Origin: an uncultured Lysobacteraceae bacterium | GTDB lineage: Bacteria; Pseudomonadota; Gammaproteobacteria; Xanthomonadales; Rhodanobacteraceae | Assembly: GCA_946480705.1 (NCBI GenBank) | Contig: CAMLLF010000245.1 | Coordinates: 1 to 6,402, forward strand | DNA length: 6,402 bases | Reading direction: 5' to 3' | Part shown: positions 1 through 4,583 of the stretch, in pieces | How the letters are laid out: each line of letters starts with the position of its first letter | How positions within the stretch are numbered: the first letter of the stretch is position 1 | Position numbers and translations under genes: made by a program | Notes under the pieces: generated by a model | What the model saw: only the letters and a program-made list of their open reading frames with translations | Database searches by the model: none | What the model was told of the DNA's origin: nothing

Positions 1-1115
1 TGCTCTCGCCGATCGATGCGGCTGCCGGCATGACCGACGCCGACCGGGCCGCCGTGCTCGCACGGGGCATCGGCATCACCAACATGGTGGCCCGCGCCAC
101 GGCCCGGGCCGACGAACTCGAAGGGCTCCAGGTGCGCCGTCTCGAAGTCCAGGAACTCGACCCGGCGGCCGTCGGCGGCAACGAGCTCGACCCAGCTCGC
201 ATCCTTGAGCCGCAGCGCGATCTCGTACTGGCCCGGAACCGGCGCGACCGGTTCCGTTGCCGGTGCGGCTTCATGCTTGAGCGCCGGTACCATCGAGGCC
301 ATCAGCGGCAGTCCGGGTGCGCCCGCCGTATCGCTGTTCGCGGCCGGTGCCGCAGTCGAGGCGGCCGGAACAGTCGTCGCGATTTCAGGCGACGGCGTCG
401 AGGCAGTCGTCGCGGCCGGCGGCGTTTCGAGCGGCAGCGACTGTTCGAGCGACGAGACGCGGGCGAGATTCTGATCGAGCCCGCCGTGCGTCGCGAGCCA
501 GACCGCCGGCGCGACGATGAGGCCGGTCAGGATCACGTAGACCGTCGGCACCGAGTAGCGCTGGAACAGATAGCGCGAATGCGAGATACGCCCGGTCGCG
601 ACGAGCGCCGGCGGCGTCGCGTTGCGCTCGCGCACCTGGCTGTCGACGGCCTGCATCGGCAGGCCCAGCAGACGCGTGTAGCTCGCGAGATAACCGCGCA
701 GGTAGACGTCGTGCTCGATGCGCGCGAAGTCGTCGCTTTCGAGCGTCGTCACGACACGCTGGGGCAGGCGCAGACGCGTCGAGACCTCGTCGATGCTCCA
801 GCCTCGACGTTCGCGCTCGGCACGCAGCCGCAGCCCGAGGCTGCTTTCGGGCTGCGCGTCGGCCGGCAGCGCGAACAGCTCGCGACCGGTGCCGGCGACC
901 GAGAAAGCGGCGTTGCTGGGAACGTCCGTGCGCATGTCGTCGGCGCTTTCCGTGGCCGCTGCAGAGAAATTGTCGTCGTGTGGGCTGGTCATCGTCTGCG
1001 CTGCGGAGGCGAGTTCTAGGGGTAGCTGGTCGCTGTTTTCGGTCGGAACGGTGTCGGTCGCGGGCGCCGCCGCAACGTCGGCGCCAGAGTGCGAACGTTT
1101 CTGCCTGTGTTTCAT
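1..1115 (-). CDS. rodZ: RodZ-like cell-shape protein (HTH, one TM helix, DUF4115-like C-terminus), partial
   Basis: RodZ is a bitopic inner-membrane protein that links MreB filaments to the elongation machinery and helps set rod shape. Translating the minus strand from ATG 1115 gives 371 codons with no stop before the window edge. A Ser/Ala/Asp-rich stretch (about 1-90) comes first, then a Cro/C1-type HTH (about 92-155, with LRAERERRGWSIDEV and DVYLRGYLASYTRLLGLP). One membrane helix (about 188-208) is followed by an Ala/Pro/Thr linker and the start of the C-terminal domain (about 296-321, with SWVELVAADGRR). The start overlaps the pilW stop as ATGA, which supports it, although no clear Shine-Dalgarno is visible. 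In-frame ATGs at 992 and 935 would give shorter N-termini nearer the usual length. Beyond about residue 330 (left of about 120) the frame loses RodZ character and lies antisense to a Mug-like segment, so the true 3' end is probably missing. Family call is firm; both ends are uncertain. Confidence 0.85.
   Translation of the reverse strand, partial: MKHRQKRSHSGADVAAAPATDTVPTENSDQLPLELASAAQTMTSPHDDNFSAAATESADDMRTDVPSNAAFSVAGTGRELFALPADAQPESSLGLRLRAERERRGWSIDEVSTRLRLPQRVVTTLESDDFARIEHDVYLRGYLASYTRLLGLPMQAVDSQVRERNATPPALVATGRISHSRYLFQRYSVPTVYVILTGLIVAPAVWLATHGGLDQNLARVSSLEQSLPLETPPAATTASTPSPEIATTVPAASTAAPAANSDTAGAPGLPLMASMVPALKHEAAPATEPVAPVPGQYEIALRLKDASWVELVAADGRRVEFLDFETAHLEPFEFVGPGRGAGHHVGDADAPCEHGGPVGVGHAGSRIDRRE
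3..119 (+). pseudogene. mug: Fragment of a Mug/TDG-family mismatch-specific uracil/thymine DNA glycosylase
   Basis: The plus-strand frame beginning at position 3 reads into TDADRAAVLARGIGITNMV and continues with ARATARADEL. This closely matches the conserved centre of the Mug/TDG family: human TDG has GIGFTNMVERTT and E. coli Mug has CGVTKLVDRPT at this point. These enzymes remove uracil or thymine from G:U and G:T mismatches. Only about 39 residues are visible. The 5' part lies outside the window, and right after ADEL (about 119) the family's expected continuation (an ELRAGG-like helix) is absent in all three plus frames. By hand count, GC at third positions is 35/39 here, against 29/39 for the opposing minus frame over the same bases, so the plus strand was probably coding. 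It therefore looks like the middle of a mug gene cut off where rodZ begins. It could instead be a chance antisense resemblance, but the motif match makes that less likely. Confidence 0.55.
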
Positions 1116-1870
1116 GACGGAGTGCTCGATTCCAGCTTCTGTCGCTGCGGCGAATCCGGGAATTCGTTGCGCAGGCGGCGCGCGTATTCGTTCGCTTCGC
1201 GCGCGTTGCCGAGGCTGTTTTCGATATTGAAGCCGAGCAGCAGCGCATCGGCGCTCGACGTGCCGAGCGATTCGAAACGCTGCAGAAATGCGCGCGCGCG
1301 CAGGAAGTCGCTCTTGCGGAACAGCACGCCGGCCAGATGGAACAGCGCCTCGCTGTTGTTCGGATTGAGTTCGATCGCCTTGCGGAAATCCTGCTCGGCG
1401 CGGTCGAACTTCTCGGCCTGCTGGAAGCAGGTGCCCGAATTCGTGAACGCGACATCGGGCGTCTTGTAGAACGGATCGGCGACCGCGGCGGAGAACCGCT
1501 GCGCGGCCTCGTCGAGCTTGCCGGCTCGGCACAGGAAAGCGCCGTAGTTGTTGTTGACCGCACCATTGCGCGGCGCGAGTTCGGCCGCGCGGCGGTAGTG
1601 CTCGGCGGCCTTGCGCTGGTCGTTGATGCGCTCGTAGAGCACCGCGATGACGGTATGCGCATCGACGTAGGACGCATCGAACTTCAGCGCTTTCTCGAGT
1701 TTCTCGAACGCGAGTTCGAGCTTCCCCTGCTGCATGTAGCGCTGGCCGAGCGCGACGTGGACCTCGGCCGCGCTGCGCGCCTTCTCGCTCGCCTTCGAGC
1801 GCGGCGCGGCGCTTGCGCAGGCGCCGAGGCCGAGGATCAGCAGCAGCGCCAGCGCGAACTTAAGCCGCAT
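1112..1870 (-). CDS. pilW: Type IV pilus biogenesis/stability lipoprotein PilW (PilF in Pseudomonas and Xanthomonas), TPR protein
   Basis: This is a 252-residue outer-membrane pilotin/stability lipoprotein needed for assembly of the PilQ secretin and for type IV pili. The N-terminus is a classical lipoprotein signal: MRLK, a hydrophobic stretch, then a lipobox LGAC with the lipidated Cys at residue 18. The rest is a run of tetratricopeptide repeats starting near residues 34, 68, 102, 138 and 172. It includes the family-typical segment [13 protein letters not shown] (about 106-118) and LLLGF (about 210-214), as in Pseudomonas PilF. Length is normal for the family. The ATG overlaps the rlmN stop by 11 bp and is preceded by GAGGGG (1883-1878) at 7-nt spacing inside rlmN. 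Its TGA overlaps the rodZ ATG by 4 bp. This placement between rlmN and rodZ is common in gammaproteobacteria. Confidence 0.93.
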   Translation of the reverse strand: MRLKFALALLLILGLGACASAAPRSKASEKARSAAEVHVALGQRYMQQGKLELAFEKLEKALKFDASYVDAHTVIAVLYERINDQRKAAEHYRRAAELAPRNGAVNNNYGAFLCRAGKLDEAAQRFSAAVADPFYKTPDVAFTNSGTCFQQAEKFDRAEQDFRKAIELNPNNSEALFHLAGVLFRKSDFLRARAFLQRFESLGTSSADALLLGFNIENSLGNAREANEYARRLRNEFPDSPQRQKLESSTPS

Positions 1871-2969
1871 CGGCCTGCCCCTCGAGCTTGCGGCGGAATT
1901 CGGCCTGGCGGCGCGTGCGATCGAGCACCTGGCCCTTGAGCTGGCCGCAGGCCGCGTCGATGTCGTCGCCGCGCGTCCGCCGCACGGTCGTCAGCACGTG
2001 CGAGTCGAGCAGGATCTTCTGGAACTGGCGGATGACCTCGTCGTCGGACCGCTCGAAGCGCGTCCCCGTGAACGGGTTGAACGGAATCAGGTTCACCTTC
2101 GAGGGCACCCTGCGCATGAGCTTGACGAGCTGCCGCGCATGCTCCGGCTTGTCGTTGACGCCCTTCATCATCGTGTATTCGAACGTGATCGATGCGCGCG
2201 GACGCTTGGCGACGTACCGCTGGCAGGCACCCAGGAGTTCGGCGATCGGATATTTCTTGTTGAGCGGCACGAGTTCGGTGCGGAGTTCATCGTTCGGCGC
2301 GTGCAGCGACACGGCGAGCGAGACGTCGCTCTCCTCGCTGAGCCGGTCGATCATCGGCACGAGACCGGCGGTAGACAGCGTCACGCGCTTGTTGGCCAGA
2401 CCGAAGCCGAGATCGTCGCGCATGACGCTCATGGCGCGCACGACATGGTCGAAGTTCAGCAGCGGCTCGCCCATGCCCATCATCACGACGTTCGTGAGCT
2501 TGCGCTGGTGATGCGGCACGTTGCCGAGGTGCCGCGCGGCCACCCAGACCTGGCCGATGATCTCGGCCGTCGACAGGTTGCGGTTGAAGCCCTGCGTGGC
2601 GGTCGAGCAGAACTGGCAGTTCAGCCCGCAGCCGACCTGCGAGGACACGCAGAGCGTGCCGCGCGAGGTTTCGGGAATGAAGACGGTCTCGATCGCGTTG
2701 CTGCCGTCCATGCCGAGCAGCCACTTGTGCGTGCCGTCGGCGGACTGCTTCTCGAAGATCGTCTTGGGGGGAATGATGTCGACGGCGGCGCTGAGCTTGT
2801 CGCGCAGCGCCTTGCCGACGTCGGTCATCTGCGCGAAATCGGTGACGTGGCGGTGGTACATCCACTTCATCACCTGATCGGCCCGATAGGGTTTCTCGCC
2901 GATCGATGCAAACAGATCGCGCAATCCCTGGCGGTCGTAGTCGAACAGGTTGGGTTTCACCACTGTCAC
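1860..2969 (-). CDS. rlmN: Dual-specificity 23S rRNA (A2503-C2) / tRNA (A37-C2) methyltransferase RlmN
   Basis: RlmN is a cytoplasmic radical-SAM enzyme that methylates C2 of A2503 in 23S rRNA and of A37 in some tRNAs, which supports translational fidelity. The 369-residue product (E. coli: 384) has the iron-sulfur motif CGLNCQFC (Cys114, 118, 121). It also has the two catalytic cysteines: Cys107 in [10 protein letters not shown] (equivalent to E. coli Cys118) and Cys341 in [10 protein letters not shown] (equivalent to Cys355). [18 protein letters not shown] and LIPFNPF are further family signatures. No ATG lies at the right place. I chose GTG at 2969 because TGAGGA sits 8 nt upstream and the protein then starts just before the conserved N-terminal domain. 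In-frame GTGs at 2963 and 2960 are alternatives. The gap to the ndk stop is 11 bp, and the TAA is inside pilW's start. The minus frame stays open far upstream into ndk, so an automatic caller could extend this gene wrongly. Confidence 0.96.
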   Translation of the reverse strand: MTVVKPNLFDYDRQGLRDLFASIGEKPYRADQVMKWMYHRHVTDFAQMTDVGKALRDKLSAAVDIIPPKTIFEKQSADGTHKWLLGMDGSNAIETVFIPETSRGTLCVSSQVGCGLNCQFCSTATQGFNRNLSTAEIIGQVWVAARHLGNVPHHQRKLTNVVMMGMGEPLLNFDHVVRAMSVMRDDLGFGLANKRVTLSTAGLVPMIDRLSEESDVSLAVSLHAPNDELRTELVPLNKKYPIAELLGACQRYVAKRPRASITFEYTMMKGVNDKPEHARQLVKLMRRVPSKVNLIPFNPFTGTRFERSDDEVIRQFQKILLDSHVLTTVRRTRGDDIDAACGQLKGQVLDRTRRQAEFRRKLEGQADAA

Positions 2970-2977
2970 CAGATCAT

Positions 2978-2983
2978 TCCTCA
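2978..2983 (-). promoter_or_regulatory. Shine-Dalgarno that fixes the rlmN GTG start
   Basis: On the minus strand TGAGGA lies 8 nt before GTG 2969. Its first three bases are also the ndk stop codon, so a ribosome finishing ndk ends on the rlmN ribosome-binding site, which favours coupled translation. An ATG at 2977 is in another frame and meets a stop within three codons, so it is not the start. Confidence 0.6.
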
Positions 2984-3406
2984 GCGCGGGCAGAGCTCGG
3001 TGGATGCGAAGAAGTACGCAATTTCCACAGCGGCATTTTCTTGCGAATCGGAACCGTGTACCGCGTTGGCGTCGATCGAGTCGGCGAAGTCGGCGCGGAT
3101 GGTGCCCTTGTCGGCCTTCTTCGGATCGGTCGCGCCCATGAGGTCGCGGTGCTTCAGAACGGCGTTGTCGCCTTCGAGCGCTTGGATCACGACCGGACCC
3201 GAGATCATGAACTCGACGAGCGCATTGAAGAACGGACGCTCCTTGTGCACCGCATAGAAGCCTTCGGCTTCCTTGCGCGACAGGTGCTTCATCTTCGACG
3301 CGACGATCGTGAGGCCGGCCTTTTCGAAACGGGTGTAGATCTCGCCGATCACGTTCTTGGCGACGGCGTCGGGCTTGATGATGGACAGGGTGCGCTCCAG
3401 CGCCAT
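2981..3406 (-). CDS. ndk: Nucleoside diphosphate kinase
   Basis: Ndk transfers the gamma-phosphate from ATP to other (d)NDPs through a phosphohistidine and so balances nucleotide pools in the cytoplasm. The 141-residue product is full length for the bacterial family. It begins [18 protein letters not shown] and carries the active-site signature NAVHGSDS with the phosphorylated His117. The substrate-site stretch [16 protein letters not shown] is present, as is the C-terminal FF segment. The ATG is preceded by GGAG (3418-3415) with 8-nt spacing. It is the first gene of the minus-strand cluster ndk-rlmN-pilW-rodZ, and its promoter must lie in the 3407-3560 region. Nothing unusual is seen in the protein. 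Confidence 0.98.
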   Translation of the reverse strand: MALERTLSIIKPDAVAKNVIGEIYTRFEKAGLTIVASKMKHLSRKEAEGFYAVHKERPFFNALVEFMISGPVVIQALEGDNAVLKHRDLMGATDPKKADKGTIRADFADSIDANAVHGSDSQENAAVEIAYFFASTELCPR

Positions 3407-3532
3407 GTCGAATACTCCAGAATTGACAGAAAGAAACGAATCCCGACGCCGCGCGCGATGGTAACACCAAACACACGCAGGAATGCGGGGTTAGCGGGCA
3501 AAATCGTTCTGAATTCTAGCTGATTCACGCGG

Positions 3533-3579
3533 CGTATGCAGCCCGCCGCGCCATGACGCGGACGACTTCGTATGCATAC
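3533..3579. repeat. Repeated CGTATGCA and palindrome GTATGCATAC
   Basis: CGTATGCA occurs at 3533-3540 and again at 3569-3576, starts 36 bp apart. The second copy forms part of the perfect 10-bp palindrome GTATGCATAC (3570-3579). These are AT-richer than their surroundings and lie upstream of the likely ndk promoter. They could be binding sites for a dimeric regulator, but the pair is short and may be chance. Confidence 0.35.
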
Positions 3580-3694
3580 CGGCAGGCACGCGCAGCGGCG
3601 ACGTCCGGCAAATGGCGGCGAATGTCACCCCGGGACCGCAGCCCTGCGGCATCCTCTTTCCGTTTCCGGCCCGGATGTAGCCCGACGCACGCGT

Positions 3695-3724
3695 TTGACC
3701 CCGAACCGATTGCTCTCGTAGCAT
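3695..3724 (+). promoter_or_regulatory. Sigma70-like promoter for the tetR-type gene
   Basis: TTGACC (3695-3700, 5/6 to consensus), an 18-nt spacer and TAGCAT (3719-3724, 4/6 to TATAAT, keeping the key TA at the start and T at the end) form the best promoter found in the intergenic region. Transcription would begin near 3731, giving a leader of about 78 nt before ATG 3809. The operator-like sequence at 3726-3739 would cover the start point, which fits repression by the adjacent regulator. It was assigned by eye only. Confidence 0.5.
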
Positions 3725-3725
3725 T

Positions 3726-3739
3726 CAAACGCCCGTTTT
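3726..3739. promoter_or_regulatory. PsrA-type operator (CAAAC-N4-GTTTT)
   Basis: CAAACGCCCGTTTT fits the PsrA-box consensus described in Pseudomonas, (G/C)AAAC-N2-4-GTTT(G/C), at all positions except the last base. It lies immediately after the proposed -10 element and 69 bp before the start codon of a PsrA-like TetR gene. PsrA represses its own gene and fad genes and is released by long-chain fatty acyl ligands, so autoregulation here is a natural inference. A related half-site, GTTTGA, lies in the proposed -35 element (3693-3698), giving an 8-bp inverted pair GCGTTTGA (3691-3698) / TCAAACGC (3725-3732). Confidence 0.5.
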
Positions 3740-3747
3740 ACCTACGA

Positions 3748-3794
3748 TCCGGTTGCGGCGCCTGCTTGACCGACTGACCGCCCGCGCAACCGGA
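3748..3794 (+). repeat. Perfect 10-bp inverted repeat in the tetR leader
   Basis: TCCGGTTGCG (3748-3757) and CGCAACCGGA (3785-3794) are exact reverse complements separated by 27 nt. The second arm ends 5 nt before the ribosome-binding site AAGGA (3800-3804) of the downstream gene. In RNA this could form a stem-loop next to the ribosome-binding site. In DNA the arms are far apart for a single TetR dimer. Confidence 0.5.
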
Positions 3795-3808
3795 CAGCTA
3801 AGGAATAC

Positions 3809-4429
3809 ATGAACTCGCAGCACTTCTCGACCAAGGAACGCATTCTCGGCGCCGCGGAACAGTTGTTCGCCCGACTCGGCTTCGCCGGCGCATCCCTGCG
3901 TCAGGTGACGGCAGCCGCCAACGTCAATCTCGCGGCCGTCAACTACCACTTCGGATCGAAGGAAAATCTCATCAATGAGGTGTTCCGCCGCCGCCTCGAC
4001 GAACTCAACGCGCATCGCCTGCAGGCGCTGGAGGAAGCGCTGGAACGGCCGGGCTCGGATCTCGAGGAACTGCTCGGCGCCTTCATCAACCCTGCGCTCG
4101 ACCTGTCGCTCGACCGCGGCGGCGGCGGCGCGTTCGTACGCGTGCTGGCCCGCGCCTATGCCGAACACAACGACGCGCTGCGCAAGTTCCTGTCCGACAA
4201 CTACGGCCACGTGATGAAGCGTTTCCATGCCGCGTTCGCCCAGCGCCTGCCGGACCTGGACAAGGAAGAGCTGTACTGGCGCCTCGACATCGTGGCCGGC
4301 GCCCTGACCTATGCCATGGCCGACTTCGGTGTGATCAAGCGCAAGTCCGGCGTGACCGAACAGCAGCATCGCGAGCGCTCGGCCGAACATCTGATCCGCT
4401 TCGCCGCCGCCGGCCTGCGCGCGCCGTAA
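3809..4429 (+). CDS. TetR-family transcriptional regulator, PsrA-like
   Basis: A 206-residue TetR/AcrR-type repressor. The N-terminal DNA-binding domain (about 8-55) has the TetR layout: KERILGAAEQLFARLGF, an HTH around residues 28-48, then NLAAVNYHFGSKENLI. The last motif is nearly identical to that of Pseudomonas PsrA, as I recall that protein. The C-terminal ligand domain also follows PsrA (RVLARAYAEHND near 111-122, ELYWRLDIVAGAL near 154-166, and AAGLRA at the end). PsrA senses long-chain fatty acyl ligands and controls beta-oxidation and its own gene. ATG 3809 is preceded by AAGGA at a short 4-nt spacing. Upstream lie a promoter with an overlapping PsrA-like box. Downstream on the same strand is a beta-oxidation enzyme, which supports a fatty-acid-sensing role. 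Family membership is certain. The ligand is inferred. Confidence 0.93.
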   Translation: MNSQHFSTKERILGAAEQLFARLGFAGASLRQVTAAANVNLAAVNYHFGSKENLINEVFRRRLDELNAHRLQALEEALERPGSDLEELLGAFINPALDLSLDRGGGGAFVRVLARAYAEHNDALRKFLSDNYGHVMKRFHAAFAQRLPDLDKEELYWRLDIVAGALTYAMADFGVIKRKSGVTEQQHRERSAEHLIRFAAAGLRAP

Positions 4430-4432
4430 TCG

Positions 4433-4453
4433 GGGCCGCCGCGACGGCGGCCC
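4433..4453 (+). terminator. GC-only hairpin after the tetR-type gene, without a T-run
   Basis: GGGCCGCCG (4433-4441) and CGGCGGCCC (4445-4453) form a perfect 9-bp stem with a CGA loop, starting 4 nt after the TAA. No T-tract follows, so it is not a standard intrinsic terminator. It could slow or partly stop transcription, or protect the 3' end of the upstream mRNA, so that the downstream gene is expressed at a different level. Confidence 0.4.
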
Positions 4454-4503
4454 GCTCGTCCCGCACTCGCAACTCCGCGCCGCACCGACGATTTGCTGCA
4501 CCG

Positions 4504-4532
4504 CAACGCGAGCAACAGCTCCAACGCGAGCA
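4504..4532 (+). repeat. Direct repeat CAACGCGAGCA (two copies, 18-bp period)
   Basis: CAACGCGAGCA occurs at 4504-4514 and 4522-4532 in the 154-bp gap before the dehydrogenase/hydratase gene. The spacing of 18 bp and the location about 50-80 bp before the start codon would suit a pair of protein-binding sites. No PsrA-type box (AAAC...GTTT) is visible in this gap, and I found no convincing promoter there either. Confidence 0.4.
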
Positions 4533-4583
4533 GGCAGAGTCGCCGGGCTGGTCCTTACGTTCCCCCTCCACAACGAGGTCCCC

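Larger units (their letters stand above)
3407..3808. other. Divergent intergenic region between ndk and the tetR-type gene
   Basis: This is about 400 bp with no convincing gene. Short open frames exist on both strands (for example minus 3525-3728 and plus 3553-3777). Their translations are Arg/Ala-rich, have no recognisable motif and overlap the regulatory elements, so I treat them as chance. The right half carries the promoter, operator and inverted repeat listed separately. The left half must contain the ndk promoter. It is locally less GC-rich around 3500-3530, where TAGAAT on the minus strand (3518-3513) could be a -10 element, but no good -35 lies at the right distance. The stretch 3580-3690 shows nothing I can interpret beyond a weak 5-bp hairpin at 3636-3649. 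Confidence 0.6.

Noticed and set aside
120..1019. Long plus-strand open frame continuing the Mug-like reading across rodZ
   Set aside because: After about position 119 it becomes Arg-rich with no family motif and is antisense to the clear RodZ HTH and membrane helix. Open antisense frames of this length are common in GC-rich genes.
1998..3257. 419-codon plus-strand open frame antisense to rlmN and ndk
   Set aside because: It is the mirror of two genes with intact catalytic motifs. Its translation is His/Arg/Glu-rich with no domain signature.
3423..3428. TTGACA on the plus strand as a -35 element
   Set aside because: No TATAAT-like hexamer lies 16-18 bp downstream, and the site is just upstream of ndk on the wrong strand for that gene.
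2970..3476. Extension of the rlmN frame upstream through ndk, as a possible larger fusion protein
   Set aside because: The extra residues are an out-of-frame reading of ndk. A GTG with a good ribosome-binding site starts rlmN at 2969.
3636..3649. CCGCA-GCCC-TGCGG mini-hairpin as a terminator
   Set aside because: The stem is only 5 bp, there is no T-run, and no gene ends nearby on either strand.
3491..3777. Small open frames on both strands in the ndk-tetR gap
   Set aside because: They are Arg/Ala-rich, lack convincing ribosome-binding sites and motifs, and overlap the promoter and operator.
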